The notes: generated by a model from the sequence alone, not told the origin. Counted from the first letter of the stretch, positions 45,912 through 56,266 are shown. The stretch: DNA of 64,000 nucleotides from an uncultured Paracoccaceae bacterium (GCA_938092015.1 CALKOT010000006.1:1-64000); one strand, 5' to 3'. Translations and numbers: made by a program.

Positions 45912-46457
45912 ATGACGCCTTGGATGAAAACCGCCCTGACCGCCGCTGCCGGTATGGCAGCTGTGGTCGCCACGACACCGGTGCAGGCTGCTGCGACGGA
46001 TGAAACGGCGCTAAGCCTGTGCAAAGTCAAAATCTCTGCAGATGAAGTCGCCAAACCTTCACGGCGCCCAACCACCGTTGGCTTTATCAAGCGCGTTGAT
46101 GGTCAGGTTGCGATCCTTCGCCCGACCCGTGATGGCGTGGATGAACTGAAGGACGAAGTCGGTATGGACCTATACGCCTTTGACGCGGTTGTTACCGGCT
46201 CAAACGGCGGGTTCGATGCGATTTTCACAGACAACTCTACCGTATCGGGTGTCGCGGACACCTGCCTTGAAATTTCTAAATACGTCTACAAACCTGCCGA
46301 GAAGAAGGTCGAGTTCAGGATGCGTCTTGGACGCGGTGTTGTTTCCGTCGCCGCTGGGTCGGTCGCCAAAATACCGGGCGACTCAATGAGCGTTAAGGTT
46401 CGTAATGATACTAACTTGGCCGTCACGGGCACTCGGATTGTAATAAGGGCAAAATAA
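45912..46457 (+). CDS. Exported FecR-like domain protein
   Basis: A 181-residue protein with a signal peptide (MTPWMKTALTAAAGMAAVVA, cleaved after VQA). Its FecR-type beta region reads TVGFIKRVDGQVAILRPTRD, VGMDLYAFDAVVTGSNGGFD and FTDNSTVSGVADTCLEISKY, then FRMRLGRGVVSVAAGSVAKI. GAGACTGACAA precedes the ATG. It lies one base before a lipoprotein-OmpA gene, so the two are an operon, echoing the FecR/beta-barrel pair at 12153-14162. Confidence 0.75.
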   Translation: MTPWMKTALTAAAGMAAVVATTPVQAAATDETALSLCKVKISADEVAKPSRRPTTVGFIKRVDGQVAILRPTRDGVDELKDEVGMDLYAFDAVVTGSNGGFDAIFTDNSTVSGVADTCLEISKYVYKPAEKKVEFRMRLGRGVVSVAAGSVAKIPGDSMSVKVRNDTNLAVTGTRIVIRAK

Positions 46458-46458
46458 T

Positions 46459-47807
46459 ATGCATTTTCGGGGAGGGGGGCTCACCGCGATCTCTACGGCG
46501 ACATTGTTATCGGCATGTGTCCAGCAGGATCTGCCAAACGCGTGGTCTGTGCCGGAACATCAGTCTTTTTTGGGCGTCGCTGCTGACGATCCTTGGTGCG
46601 GCTATGTTGCTGATCTGCGCCACATCTCGACGGTCAGGGTGAACGCCCGTCTGAAGAGGTGCGCGAAGCAGCGTTGGTCGATGTGCGCGCTGAAGCGAAA
46701 GCTCACAAGGACGGCGATCCGCTTTGGGCGTTCAGAAAAGCGCTAATCTGCGAATATGTGCAGGGCGCGAAAGAAGAATTGACCGAACTTGACTGGAACA
46801 CCGCTGAGCAGTTCCTCGAATTCGTCCGCATGGCGGCGCTGAATGAACGCCCGGCGAATGGCATCTCACCATTGGTGCCCGTTTTTGATCATCTGGATGA
46901 CGACGAACCTGCTTCACTTGAGCCTGTCGATCTGAACAATCCTGGATATTGCGAAACGCTTTCTACATCCGACCTTGCGCTTAGTCAGCAGCGCGGCGGA
47001 CTGGTTGAGGCGCTGGGCTTTCCAGGGTCACTTCAACGTGCGCCGGACTGGTATGCGCAGGTGCAGGTGACCTATCACCGCTGGGCGCGTGAGGATCTGG
47101 AAGGTCATCAGTTCCAGGAAGACGATAGCAGATTTGGCGGCATCCCCTTTCATTGCACGCGTTTCCACAACGCACTTGAGGGGTCGAAAGAATTTGCCGT
47201 TAAAGACAACCTGATCTTCCTTCTGCCGGAACTAGACGACCCGAACCGCGCCGGCCGGCTTGAGGTTCGCGACGCCAACGGGAATGTTGTTGTGCTGGAT
47301 AAGGTGTTGGCCGCTGCGCAGTTAAATGCAGATGGTACGGAAGGGGAGCGTGTTGATTTCTTCGCCGAAGATCTTGCTGCTTCGGCGTCGCTGGCCAGTG
47401 CTGTTGATCGGACGAACAACCTGCCGCTGCCCAAGGTCTTTACGCTGCTCTTTGACTACAACACGCGCGAAGCGCCGCTCGAAGAAGACCAGCTGAAAGC
47501 GTTGCGGGCTGAGCTTTCCACCCGGAACCCTGAGGAGCCGCTGAGGATCGCCATGACCGGTCATGCAGACTGCGTCGGGCCGCGTTGGTACAACACAATC
47601 ATCTCAGAAGATCGGGTTAAGAACGTCTTTGAAACCGTTATCAAGCCGACGTTGCTGCAGAAGGGCTTTACCGAAGACACGCTGTCCGATGACAAGCGGT
47701 TCAAGCTGGCGGGGCTTGGTGAAAGCGTGCCTGCGAGCAATCGTGATAAAGGTCAAAGCTGTGAAGCGTCAGACCCGGACCGGCGTGTTGTGGTGGTGGT
47801 GCAGTAA
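46459..47807 (+). pseudogene. Lipoprotein with OmpA-like C-terminal domain, frameshifted
   Basis: The first frame gives a lipoprotein signal (TAISTATLLSAC) and CVQQDLPNAWSVPEHQSF to WCGYVADL. The rest is in another frame, resuming PHLDGQGERPSEEVREAALV, then RAEAKAHKDGDPLWAFRKAL. An OmpA-like domain follows (MTGHADCVGPRWYNTIISED; FKLAGLGESVPASN), ending DRRVVVVVQ. The switch lies between about 46611 and 46623, and the total length (1349) is one base short of a codon multiple. A GTG at 46659 could start a second product without a signal, which would be cytoplasmic. The OmpA domain normally binds peptidoglycan. Confidence 0.78.
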
Positions 47808-47823
47808 CGAGGCGTCCGCCTAG

Positions 47824-49122
47824 CTACAGGCGGTCACGCAACGTGTACCAAAGCATCGCCAGCACAAGCAGCGGCGATCTGAAGGCAGGGCCGCCGGGGA
47901 AACCCGGCGTCTTTATCGCAGCCATGACATCGAACTTTTCGGCCTGTCCCTGCATCGCCTCGGCGACGAGCTTGCCCGAAAGCGTCGCCATCGCGACCCC
48001 ATGGCCTGAATAGCCTGAGGCAGAGTATAGGTTCGGCCTTAGCCTGCGCAGATATGGCAGGCGGTTCATCGTGATCGCAAGCGTCCCGCCCCAGCCGTAA
48101 TCGATGCGCGTGTCAGCGAGGTAGGGATAGATCGCCAGCATCGCTTTGCGAACAAAACCTTTGATGTCAGACGGAAAGCGATAGCCATAGCTTTCGCGCC
48201 CCCCGAAAAGCAGGCGGTTATCGCGCGACAGCCGATAGTAATTCACCACGAATTTGCTGTCCGCTATGGCCATGCCATTGGCGATCACGCGGCGGGTCAG
48301 GTGTTCTTCAAGCGGCTCTGTCGCAACAATGAAATTGTTGATCGGCATCACCCGTCCGGCGACGTTCGCGTTCAGATCGCCAAGGTAGCCGTTGCAGGCT
48401 AACAGAACCTGTGGCGCAGTGACCGCGCCATTGGCAGTTTCTAACGTAATCTCAGCGCCTTCGGTAAGACCTGTGACTTCTGAGGATTCGTAAATCGTCG
48501 CGCCAGCGTTTTCAGCCGCCTGCGCCAGACCAAGCGCATAGTTCAGTGGGTGCAGGTGCGATCCGCCAGGATCGACGACGCCGCCGTGATAAGCTGGACT
48601 TTCAACGATTTCACCAAGCGCCGCCTTGTCGAGATAATCCAGGGCGTAATCATATCGTTCAGCCATGAAATCGACTTCGTGGCGGGCGTCCGGCAGATAT
48701 CGGGCCTTGTGCAGGGTGTGAATAATCCCCGGCTTCAGATCGCAGTCGATGGAATGCTGGCTGATCAGTGATTTCGCAGTGCCTGTCGCTTCCAGCGCTA
48801 GATCCCAGAGTTGCCTCGCGTGCGCTTCGCCTACCTTTGCTTCCAGGTCTGCCTGCTCAACCCGCTGGCCTGTTCCCAGTTGTCCGCCATTGCGCCCTGA
48901 TGCGCCCCATCCTGCGCGGTGGGCCTCAAGCACGGCAACCTTGTAGCCTGCTGAGGCAAGGTGCAGCGCAGCCGACAGGCCGGTGTAGCCCGCGCCGACA
49001 ATGGCGATATCGGCCCTATGCTTGCCTTCCAGCGAAGGGCGGTCAGGCGAAGGATTGGCGGTAGCGGCATACCAGGATGGCGCATGAACGCCGGGCCGAT
49101 CATTGGAGTAAAGAAGGTTCAT
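47824..49122 (-). CDS. FAD-dependent oxidoreductase, gamma-glutamylputrescine-oxidase-like (PuuB)
   Basis: A 432-residue DAO-family flavoprotein: ADIAIVGAGYTGLSAALHLA near residue 38, GWGASGRNGGQLGTGQRVEQ, a GGVVDPGGSHLHPLNYALGL core motif and the C-terminal NLYSASGYSGHGVAMATLSG flavin motif. These closely match PuuB. It is paralogous to the protein at 24654-25952 and has the same length. Single gene, divergent from an HTH regulator. Probable substrate: an N-acylated or secondary amine. Confidence 0.87.
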   Translation of the reverse strand: MNLLYSNDRPGVHAPSWYAATANPSPDRPSLEGKHRADIAIVGAGYTGLSAALHLASAGYKVAVLEAHRAGWGASGRNGGQLGTGQRVEQADLEAKVGEAHARQLWDLALEATGTAKSLISQHSIDCDLKPGIIHTLHKARYLPDARHEVDFMAERYDYALDYLDKAALGEIVESPAYHGGVVDPGGSHLHPLNYALGLAQAAENAGATIYESSEVTGLTEGAEITLETANGAVTAPQVLLACNGYLGDLNANVAGRVMPINNFIVATEPLEEHLTRRVIANGMAIADSKFVVNYYRLSRDNRLLFGGRESYGYRFPSDIKGFVRKAMLAIYPYLADTRIDYGWGGTLAITMNRLPYLRRLRPNLYSASGYSGHGVAMATLSGKLVAEAMQGQAEKFDVMAAIKTPGFPGGPAFRSPLLVLAMLWYTLRDRL

Positions 49123-49241
49123 TCAGAATATGTCGCCTGCCCGCCAAACTGGCGCAAGCCCCGGGATGCAGCGCGCGACCATTCACCCGGTCGCAATATT
49201 TGCATCGCACCGGTAACAGAGCGTGCAGGAGGCCATTCAGT

Positions 49242-49613
49242 ATGACCGAAGACTACAGCGATGATTTTGCAACTTTTGGCGACCGCATCGCTAGTGCGCG
49301 TGAAGCGCTAGGCCTGACGCAATTGCAACTGTCACGCAGGATTGGCGTTCAGGAAGAAACTCTGGCTGCATGGGAAGCTGACCGATCAGAGCCGCGTGCA
49401 AACAAGCTGCAGATGCTGGCGGGCGTTCTTAACATCTCATTGGTCTGGCTGATGTCCGGCGAAGGCGAGGGTGCGCCAACGGAAGTTGAAGGTGAGGTCG
49501 TCGATGCAGAGGTGTTGTTGAGCGAGCTACGGGGCATTCGCGCCGAACAAACTAGGCTGGCGGAACGCGCTATGCGGCTGGAAAAACGGCTGCGCGCCTA
49601 TCTGATTGGCTGA
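49242..49613 (+). CDS. XRE-family helix-turn-helix regulator
   Basis: A 123-residue regulator: N-terminal Cro/C1-type HTH (FGDRIASAREALGLTQLQLS to RRIGVQEETLAAWEADRSEP and NKLQMLAGVLNISLVWLMSG) and a C-terminal helical tail with coiled-coil character (LRGIRAEQTRLAERAMRLEK). ATG 49242 follows CAGGAGGCC. It is divergent from the PuuB-like gene and directly upstream of a ROK kinase, whose start is one base beyond its stop. It could regulate either unit. Confidence 0.82.
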   Translation: MTEDYSDDFATFGDRIASAREALGLTQLQLSRRIGVQEETLAAWEADRSEPRANKLQMLAGVLNISLVWLMSGEGEGAPTEVEGEVVDAEVLLSELRGIRAEQTRLAERAMRLEKRLRAYLIG

Positions 49614-49614
49614 A

Positions 49615-50544
49615 ATGAGCGGGGTCCGCATTGGCGTCGACCTAGGCGGCACGAAGATTGAATGCGTTGCGCTGACAATTGATGGTGATGTAGCGGCGCG
49701 CCGTCGTTGTGAAACACCAAAAACCTACGCACGCACCATCGCAGCCATAGCTGAGATTGTCGCTGAGGTAGAAGCAGCGGTGGGGGCTGGTCGCCTTCGG
49801 GTTGGGCTGGGAACACCAGGTTCGATATCTCCTTCAACCGGGCTTTTGCGTAATTCAAACTCTACTCATTTGAACGGCATGCCATTCGCGAATGACCTTG
49901 AAGCGGCGCTTGAGGGGCGGGCGTTGCGGATCGAGAACGACGCCAACTGTTTCGCGATGTCTGAGGCCGCAGATGGCGCCGCCGCGGGCGCACGGGTCGT
50001 GTTTGGCGTCATAATAGGCACCGGCGTCGGCGGCGGCATCGTTGTGGATGGCGCGGTACTAAGCGGTGCAAATGGCGTCGCGGGGGAATGGGGGCACAAC
50101 AAACTGCCCGGACCAAGCGCGGAATTAGCCGCAGCGCCCCCCTGCTGGTGCGGGCGCCAAGGGTGTCTTGAAACCTGGTTAAGCGGCGGCGCGTTGGCCG
50201 AGGATCATCGCTGCCACACCGGCGCAATCCTGCCTACCGTTGATATAGCCGCCAGGGCGGCAGGCGGTGACAAAGCCGCCGCGGCGACGCTAAGCCGATA
50301 TGCTGACCGCCTTGGTCGGGCCTGCGCTTCGGTTGTGAACCTGCTTGACCCGGATGTCATTGTATTGGGCGGCGGCGTGTCAAACATCGCCGCTTTACCG
50401 GATTTGGCCATGTCTGCGATGCGCGAACATGTTTTTTCCGATGACATCGTGACCCGAATCGTCGCCAATCAACATGGAGACAGTTCAGGCGTCAGAGGCG
50501 CAGCATGGCTTTGGCCGGTGGAGGATGAATGTTCGAACCTGTGA
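49615..50544 (+). CDS. ROK family sugar kinase
   Basis: A 309-residue ROK kinase (fructokinase or N-acetylhexosamine kinase type). Phosphate loop IGVDLGGTKIECVAL, sugar-binding RIENDANCFAMSEAADGAAA, GVIIGTGVGGGIV, the ROK zinc motif PPCWCGRQGCLETWLSG, and adenosine motif VIVLGGGVSNI. ATG at 49615 lies one base after the HTH stop; an in-frame TTG nine bases earlier overlaps it and is less likely. Exact sugar unknown. Complete. Confidence 0.88.
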   Translation: MSGVRIGVDLGGTKIECVALTIDGDVAARRRCETPKTYARTIAAIAEIVAEVEAAVGAGRLRVGLGTPGSISPSTGLLRNSNSTHLNGMPFANDLEAALEGRALRIENDANCFAMSEAADGAAAGARVVFGVIIGTGVGGGIVVDGAVLSGANGVAGEWGHNKLPGPSAELAAAPPCWCGRQGCLETWLSGGALAEDHRCHTGAILPTVDIAARAAGGDKAAAATLSRYADRLGRACASVVNLLDPDVIVLGGGVSNIAALPDLAMSAMREHVFSDDIVTRIVANQHGDSSGVRGAAWLWPVEDECSNL

Positions 50545-50816
50545 CGAAACCCGGTACGGAAACGCGGGAACACCGACTGAAACGTATCAAAATGCGCAGC
50601 TGGCGACGTGGCATCAAAGAAATGGACCTGATTCTCGGCGCGTTCGCGGATGACCAGCTGGAAACGCTGACGCCTGATGATCTGGACGCTTACGAAGCAA
50701 TGCTAAGTGTAAATGATCAGGATCTCTATAAATGGGTGTCTGGCGCCCTGCCTATGCCGCCAGAGCATGAAGGCATTCTATCGGTCGTTGCGAATTTTCA
50801 TAAAATCGAACACTGA
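50529..50816 (+). CDS. sdhE: FAD assembly factor SdhE
   Basis: SdhE promotes covalent flavinylation of the succinate dehydrogenase flavoprotein. The 95-residue protein has the RGxxE motif in RSWRRGIKEMDLILGAFADD, then LDAYEAMLSVNDQDLYKWVS, as in SdhE/YgfY. It overlaps the ROK kinase 3' end by 16 bases. Normal length and intact. Confidence 0.92.
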   Translation: MFEPVTKPGTETREHRLKRIKMRSWRRGIKEMDLILGAFADDQLETLTPDDLDAYEAMLSVNDQDLYKWVSGALPMPPEHEGILSVVANFHKIEH

Positions 50817-50894
50817 ACCTTTTCTCAGGTAACCTGGTCTTCGCTCTTTCCTCTCAATTTACCGTCGATGCGAGTAAAAGTGGAGAAAGCGACA

Positions 50895-51404
50895 ATGAGT
50901 ATGCAGGGTAGTATTGCGAACTTGGCGTTCGACACATCGTCGGATGGCCCCACCTCAAACTATGTCGGTGCACTTGCATTGATTGAGCGGCTACATCGTC
51001 TGCTGCTCGACGTTATCAAAGATGAATTTGAACGTCTGGGTTTGCTGGATGTGAACAGCGTGCAGGCGCTGCTGCTGTACAATATTGGCGACAATGAAGT
51101 GACAGCGGGCGAAATGAAAAGCCGTGGCTATTACCAGGGCCCTAACGTTTCCTATAATCTGAAGAAACTGGTGGATGGAGGGTATATGCACCACCAGCGA
51201 TGCTAAATTGATCGCAGACCTGTTCGGATCAAGCTGACCGAAAAAGGCTGTGAGGTGCGCGATATCGTCGCCGGTCTGTTTGAACGCCATTCTGGGTAGT
51301 TGTCAGAAATTGACTCTCTCAACGGCGGCCGTCTTGCCGAAATGACCGCTGATTTGCGTCGGCTAGAACGATTCTGGACTGATCAGATTCGCTATATCTA
51401 TTGA
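50895..51404 (+). pseudogene. LdtR-type MarR regulator with in-frame TAA and TAG
   Basis: A 169-codon frame in a single phase. The N-terminus MSMQGSIANLAFDTSSDGPT and HTH (NEVTAGEMKSRGYYQGPNVS; NLKKLVDGGYMHHQRC) precede TAA at 51204-51206. The frame then continues IDRRPVRIKLTEKGCEVRDI and VAGLFERHSG, meets TAG at 51297-51299, and ends LRRLERFWTDQIRYIY with TGA at 51402. Residues on both sides match this family and the total length is correct. GTGGAG precedes ATG 50895. The first stop removes the HTH wing, so a functional regulator is unlikely. Confidence 0.88.
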
Positions 51405-51678
51405 CGGCGGACAATCGCGTCTGAACAACTTTGTTCGGGTCCTGTTTGCGAGCTGTACATATCGGAAGTAGCCACGCAGGGATTTTGCATTAACTCGCCC
51501 GCGCCTGCCGGCGATAAGGATTCTTGCTGGCAGGCCGATTTTCATCGGTTCAGGACGCCCGCCGTGATCAAAGATCATTTTGGTCGTCTACCTGCGCATT
51601 TTCCCCTCGCAGGATCAAAAACACTCTGTTAGAGAGGCGCCGGTTTTAGGCGGGATCGTCATTCGGCGATGCCGCGAA

Positions 51679-51763
51679 GCGGGCGTGGTGAAATTGGTAG
51701 ACACGCGAGATTTAGGTTCTCGTGCCGCAAGGCGTGGGGGTTCAAGTCCCTCCGCCCGCACCA
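51679..51763 (+). tRNA. tRNA-Leu (anticodon TAG)
   Basis: Acceptor arms GCGGGCG and CGCCCGC with A and encoded CCA, a long variable arm (TGCCGCAAGGCGT), and T loop GTTCAAGTC. The anticodon loop TTTAGGT gives TAG, reading leucine CUA/CUG codons. This is not a suppressor: UAG here is the anticodon, not the codon. Confidence 0.97.
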
Positions 51764-51797
51764 AACCCTTCCCGCATGGCGAGACGATGAGGATATG

Positions 51798-53126
51798 ATG
51801 CAGGTTACGGAAACGCTGGCCGAAGGGCTGAAACGCGAATATGCGGTGACGGTGCCCGCGGCTGATTTGGCTGCGAAAATGAACGAAAAGCTGGAAGCGG
51901 CCCGTGCCGACTTCACCATGAAAGGCTTTCGTAAGGGTAAAGCGCCCGCTGCACTGATGAAAAAAATGTTCGGCAAAAACCTGATGGGCGAAGTCCTTCA
52001 GGAATCTGTCGATGACGCGATGCGTTCGCATTTCGAAGAAACCGGCGACATGCCTTCGCAGCAGCCGGAAATTGCGATCAAGAACGAAGACTTCGACGAA
52101 GGTCAGGATCTTGAACTTGAACTGAAATACGAGCGTCTTCCGGACATTCCAGAGGCGAACCTGGCTCAGATCAAAGTCGAAAAGCTTGTCGCTGAAGTAA
52201 GCGACGCTGAAGTCGATGAAGCGATGGGCAAGCTTGCCGAGAATGCGCAGAATTTCAAACCACGCAAGAAGGGCTCAAAAGCCAAAGACGGCGATCAGGT
52301 TACGTTCGATTTCGTCGGCACAGTGGACGGCGAAGCGTTTGACGGCGGTTCGGCTGAAGACTTTCCCTTGGCGCTTGGCTCAGGCCAGTTCATTCCGGGC
52401 TTTGAAGAGCAGCTGGTTGGTGTGAAAGCCGGTGAGGAAAAGAATGTCGAAGTGACTTTCCCAGCCGAATATCAGGCTGAGGCGCTTGCCGGCAAAGACG
52501 CTGTCTTCGCCTGCACAATCAAAGAGGTTGCTGAACCGGCGCCTGCAGAGATTGATGATGAGCTTGCCAAGAAGTTTGGCGCTGAAGATCTGAATGCTCT
52601 GAAAGAGCAGATGAAGGAACGTCTCGAATCCGAATATTCGCAGGCATCCCGCCAGGTGATGAAACGGAACCTTCTCGACGCGCTCGACGACAAAGTGAAG
52701 TTCGAGCTGCCAGAAGGCCTTGTCTCGGCGGAAGCTGGCCAGATCGCACACCAATTGTGGCATGAAGAAAACCCGGATGTGACGGATCACAACCACGAAC
52801 CGGTTGAGCCGACGGAAGAGCATAACACCCTTGCCGAACGCCGCGTTCGCCTTGGTCTTCTTCTTGCAGACATCGGTCGCAAGGCCGAAGTTGAAGTGAC
52901 CGAAGGTGAGGTCAACCAGGCGATTTTCCAGCAGGCTCAGCAGTATCCTGGTCAGGAAAAACAGTTCTTTGATTTCATGAAGTCAAATGAGCAGGCGATG
53001 CAGCAGCTTCGTGCGCCGATCTTTGAAGACAAAGTTGTAGACTACGTTCTGGAACTTGCTGAAACCACTGAAAAGTCAGTAAAAAAGGAAGATCTGGAAA
53101 AAGCGATCGAAGCGCTTGACGACTGA
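51798..53126 (+). CDS. tig: Trigger factor
   Basis: A 442-residue ribosome-associated chaperone and peptidyl-prolyl isomerase. N-terminal [20 protein letters not shown] and the ribosome-docking signature GFRKGKAP, middle FKBP domain ([20 protein letters not shown]), and the C-terminal substrate-holding domain. The frame is open upstream through the tRNA gene. ATG at 51798 is selected because GAGG precedes it at five bases and MQVTET is the family start. A terminator follows. Close to clpP and clpX, the usual association. Confidence 0.97.
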   Translation: MQVTETLAEGLKREYAVTVPAADLAAKMNEKLEAARADFTMKGFRKGKAPAALMKKMFGKNLMGEVLQESVDDAMRSHFEETGDMPSQQPEIAIKNEDFDEGQDLELELKYERLPDIPEANLAQIKVEKLVAEVSDAEVDEAMGKLAENAQNFKPRKKGSKAKDGDQVTFDFVGTVDGEAFDGGSAEDFPLALGSGQFIPGFEEQLVGVKAGEEKNVEVTFPAEYQAEALAGKDAVFACTIKEVAEPAPAEIDDELAKKFGAEDLNALKEQMKERLESEYSQASRQVMKRNLLDALDDKVKFELPEGLVSAEAGQIAHQLWHEENPDVTDHNHEPVEPTEEHNTLAERRVRLGLLLADIGRKAEVEVTEGEVNQAIFQQAQQYPGQEKQFFDFMKSNEQAMQQLRAPIFEDKVVDYVLELAETTEKSVKKEDLEKAIEALDD

Positions 53127-53144
53127 TCTGTCTGAATGAACTTG

Positions 53145-53175
53145 AAAAAGGGCCGCTGTTTTTGCGGTCCTTTTT
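53145..53175 (+). terminator. Rho-independent terminator of tig
   Basis: AAAAAGGGCCGC (53145-53156) and GCGGTCCTTTTT (53164-53175) form a stem with one G-T pair and a seven-base loop, with T run. Confidence 0.88.
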
Positions 53176-53307
53176 CGTTTTGACGACCATGTTTGATGGC
53201 TGATGAATTCACCGGCAAGTCTTGAAGCGGGTCGGGTCAGCACATACACCAATTATCAACTCCTCTCCCGGACGGTACGCCGTCCCTTGCTCAAAAGGCG
53301 TGAAGCG

Positions 53308-53934
53308 ATGAAAGATCCACTCGACGTATACATGAACACCCTTGTGCCGATGGTGGTTGAGCAGACCTCACGCGGCGAGCGGGCCTATGATATTTTCTCT
53401 CGACTGCTGAAAGAGCGGATCATTTTTGTATCGGGCCCGGTCCATGACGGCATGTCGACGCTGATCGTCGCGCAGCTTCTGTTTCTTGAGGCGGAAAACC
53501 CGAAGAAAGAGATTGCGATGTACATCAACAGCCCAGGCGGCGTGGTGACGTCGGGCATGTCGATCTACGATACGATGCAGTATATCCGCCCGGCGGTATC
53601 GACGCTGTGCGTTGGCCAGGCGGCCTCCATGGGCTCACTTCTGCTGGCGGCTGGCGCCAAGGACATGCGGTTCTCGCTGCCAAACAGCCGTATCATGGTT
53701 CACCAGCCATCGGGCGGCTTCCAGGGGCAGGCGTCAGACATCGCGCTGCACGCCAAAGAGATCCTTGAGCTGAAAGATCGCCTGAACAAGATCTACGTCA
53801 AACATTGTGGGCAAAAGCTTGCAGTTGTTGAGGACGCGTTGGATCGCGACAACTTCATGACTGCGGAAGCTGCGAAAGACTGGGGCCTGATCGATGAGAT
53901 CGTGGCCGAACGCACTGGCGACGACGACGATTAA
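53308..53934 (+). CDS. clpP: ATP-dependent Clp protease proteolytic subunit
   Basis: ClpP forms the tetradecameric chamber of the Clp protease. The catalytic triad is S107 ([10 protein letters not shown]), H132 ([10 protein letters not shown]) and D181 (ALDRDNFM). The upstream in-frame region from 53203 lacks homology; ATG 53308, giving [20 protein letters not shown], yields 208 residues as usual. Its partner ClpX is encoded at 54852, separated by a broken DUF899 gene. Confidence 0.97.
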   Translation: MKDPLDVYMNTLVPMVVEQTSRGERAYDIFSRLLKERIIFVSGPVHDGMSTLIVAQLLFLEAENPKKEIAMYINSPGGVVTSGMSIYDTMQYIRPAVSTLCVGQAASMGSLLLAAGAKDMRFSLPNSRIMVHQPSGGFQGQASDIALHAKEILELKDRLNKIYVKHCGQKLAVVEDALDRDNFMTAEAAKDWGLIDEIVAERTGDDDD

Positions 53935-53951
53935 ACGTCTACCTTGCTTTC

Positions 53952-53993
53952 AGCCTCCCATTTGTTATCCTTTAGATTAACAAATGGGAGGCT
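53952..53993 (+). promoter_or_regulatory. Perfect 16-base inverted repeat masking a Shine-Dalgarno
   Basis: AGCCTCCCATTTGTTA and its exact complement TAACAAATGGGAGGCT flank a ten-base loop. The right arm includes GGGAGG, which is the ribosome-binding site of the DUF899 frame starting at 53999. It may therefore act as a translation-blocking hairpin, as the clpP terminator (only TTT follows), or both. Confidence 0.7.
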
Positions 53994-53998
53994 TTGAT

Positions 53999-54720
53999 AT
54001 GAATATTCCTGGTGAAAGCGCCGAGTATCGCAAAGCTAGGGCCGCACTGTTGCAGGCCGAAGCGAACCTTCGCGCTGAGGTGGAAAATGTTGCGGCGCTT
54101 CGCCGTGCATTGCCCGAAGGCACCGCGCCGGCAGCCGCGTATTCTTTTGAAGGCGTAGATGGAAAAAACTCAGCTCTCGAAGATTTGTTCGGGGAAAGCC
54201 GAACCTGTTTATCTACAGCTTCATGTTCGAACCGGCAGCCGGGCAGGGGACCTGTCCTATGTGCTGCGCTTTTCTCGACAGCTTTAACGGCGCCACGCCG
54301 CATATTGTAGATCGTACTGCAATCGCAGTGATTGCCAAGGCGTCGGCAAAAGATCTCAGCGAACTGGTGGAAGATCGGGGTTGGTCGAATTTGCTTATGT
54401 ATTCCTCGGCTGGTGGTAGTTTTAACACAGATTACAACGCCGAAAGCGCCGATGGCGGGTAGCTACCGATGGCGCACACCTGGAAGATGGGATCACAAGG
54501 CCCACGCCACTTCTGGTCCAGCGAGATGTTTCACCATCAAAGCGACTGGCGGCACCATCCGCGGCATATGGACATGATGTGGCCTCTCTGGAACGTTCTG
54601 GATGTGACGCCTGAGGGGCGCGGTGAAGCTTGGTTCCCTCAACTCAGCTACGGAAGTTTACGTTGTGAACCCTTGAATGCATGCGTGACCAAGTTCTCAG
54701 GCTTGAATGGAAAAGCCTGA
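53999..54720 (+). pseudogene. DUF899 family thioredoxin-like protein, frameshift plus in-frame TAG
   Basis: Opening MNIPGESAEYRKARAALLQA and LRAEVENVAALRRALPEGTA are the DUF899 N-terminus, then FEGVDGKNSALEDLFGESR. The frame shifts by one base near 54199-54203 and continues SFMFEPAAGQGTCPMCCAFL (a CxxC-type site), then GWSNLLMYSSAGGSFNTDYN. TAG at 54460-54462 comes before LPMAHTWKMGS. The last part is GPRHFWSSEMFHHQSDWRHH and LDVTPEGRGEAWFPQLSY. The total is one base short of a codon multiple. Two independent lesions make a functional product very unlikely. Confidence 0.85.
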
Positions 54721-54851
54721 CCCGCTCTTGTAGCGCCATCAAAATCCATGCAGAAAAGACCTATCGAGGGGATTCGGGTGCAATCCTTCGTTAACACCCC
54801 TCAGGTTAATGTGCGTCGCCCCGTCGCCGGATTCAGGGGCCGGAGAATTGA

Positions 54852-56120
54852 ATGAGCAAATCTAGCGGGACCGAATCCAAGAACACGCTGTATTGCTCCT
54901 TTTGCGGCAAAAGCCAGCATGAGGTACGAAAGCTGATCGCAGGCCCGACCGTATTCATCTGTGATGAATGCGTTGAGCTTTGCATGGACATCATTCGTGA
55001 AGAAACGAAATCCGGTCTTGTAAAGTCGACAGACGGCGTACCGACGCCGCAAGAAATTTGCGAAGTTCTGGACGACTATGTGATCGGGCAGGAAACAGCC
55101 AAGCGCGTCCTTTCTGTAGCTGTTCACAACCATTACAAACGACTGAACCATTCGGCCAAGTCGACGGATGTCGAACTGGCGAAATCGAACATCATGCTGA
55201 TCGGCCCGACAGGTTGCGGTAAAACGCTGCTTGCGCAGACACTGGCGCGCATTCTGGATGTGCCGTTCACAATGGCCGACGCAACGACCCTGACTGAGGC
55301 AGGTTATGTCGGTGAGGATGTCGAAAACATCATTCTTAAGCTGCTGCAAAGCGCAGACTACAACGTCGAACGCGCTCAGCGCGGCATCGTCTACATCGAT
55401 GAAGTCGACAAAATCAGCCGCAAGTCTGACAACCCTTCCATCACCCGTGATGTCAGCGGGGAAGGCGTGCAGCAGGCGCTTCTTAAGATCATGGAAGGCA
55501 CGGTTGCATCCGTGCCCCCACAAGGCGGTCGCAAGCACCCTCAGCAGGAATTCCTGCAGGTTGATACGACGAACATTCTGTTCATCTGTGGCGGGGCCTT
55601 TGCTGGCCTCGACCGGATCATTGCGCAGCGGGGCAAGGGTTCCGCCATCGGCTTTGGCGCAGATGTGAAAGACGAAGATGATCGCAAAACAGGCGAACTG
55701 TTTGAAGAACTTGAACCCGAAGATCTTCTGAAATTCGGTTTGATCCCTGAATTCGTTGGTCGTTTGCCTGTCATCGCAACGCTTGGCGATCTGGACGAAG
55801 ACGCGCTTGTCATCATCTTGACGCAGCCGAAGAACGCTTTGGTCAAACAATATCAGCGCCTCTTCGATATGGAGAATGCGAAGCTGACCTTCACCGAGGA
55901 TGCGATGAAGGCGATTGCGCGCAAAGCGATCCAGCGCAAGACAGGCGCACGCGGTTTGAGATCGATCCTTGAGAATGTGCTTCTCGATACGATGTTCGAC
56001 CTGCCAGCAGCAGAAGGCGTGGAAGAAGTCGTCGTGAACGAAGAAGTGATCGCAGGCAAAGCCAAGCCGCTGATGATCTATTCGGACGCACATCAGGAAG
56101 CGCCTGCAAACGCTTCCTGA
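54852..56120 (+). CDS. clpX: ATP-dependent Clp protease ATP-binding subunit ClpX
   Basis: ClpX unfolds substrates for ClpP. The 422-residue protein has the N-terminal zinc domain (C15, C18, C37, C40), Walker [19 protein letters not shown], Walker [16 protein letters not shown], sensor motifs and the C-terminal [17 protein letters not shown]. Intact and standard length. Downstream is lon. A long antisense frame lies opposite, but it is a codon-bias shadow. Confidence 0.98.
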   Translation: MSKSSGTESKNTLYCSFCGKSQHEVRKLIAGPTVFICDECVELCMDIIREETKSGLVKSTDGVPTPQEICEVLDDYVIGQETAKRVLSVAVHNHYKRLNHSAKSTDVELAKSNIMLIGPTGCGKTLLAQTLARILDVPFTMADATTLTEAGYVGEDVENIILKLLQSADYNVERAQRGIVYIDEVDKISRKSDNPSITRDVSGEGVQQALLKIMEGTVASVPPQGGRKHPQQEFLQVDTTNILFICGGAFAGLDRIIAQRGKGSAIGFGADVKDEDDRKTGELFEELEPEDLLKFGLIPEFVGRLPVIATLGDLDEDALVIILTQPKNALVKQYQRLFDMENAKLTFTEDAMKAIARKAIQRKTGARGLRSILENVLLDTMFDLPAAEGVEEVVVNEEVIAGKAKPLMIYSDAHQEAPANAS

Positions 56121-56266
56121 CCCGGCGGCTAGGCCAGATTTGGTCGCTGCTTCGCCTTGAAATGGCGCGGCCCTGCCGCCACATTAGAAAAACAGTTAGT
56201 GTTGAGGCGGGGGCCGTCCGCATTGCCTTATGGGGTGCACTGGCCTGCCGGGAAAGAGAGCATAGA

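Noticed and set aside
51679-51763. tRNA with TAG in the anticodon loop as an amber suppressor
   Set aside because: TAG is the anticodon, which reads CUA/CUG leucine codons; a suppressor would need CTA.
54801-56093. 430-codon open frame antisense to clpX
   Set aside because: Exactly opposite an intact clpX; no recognisable domain, and its length is explained by the codon bias of the real gene.
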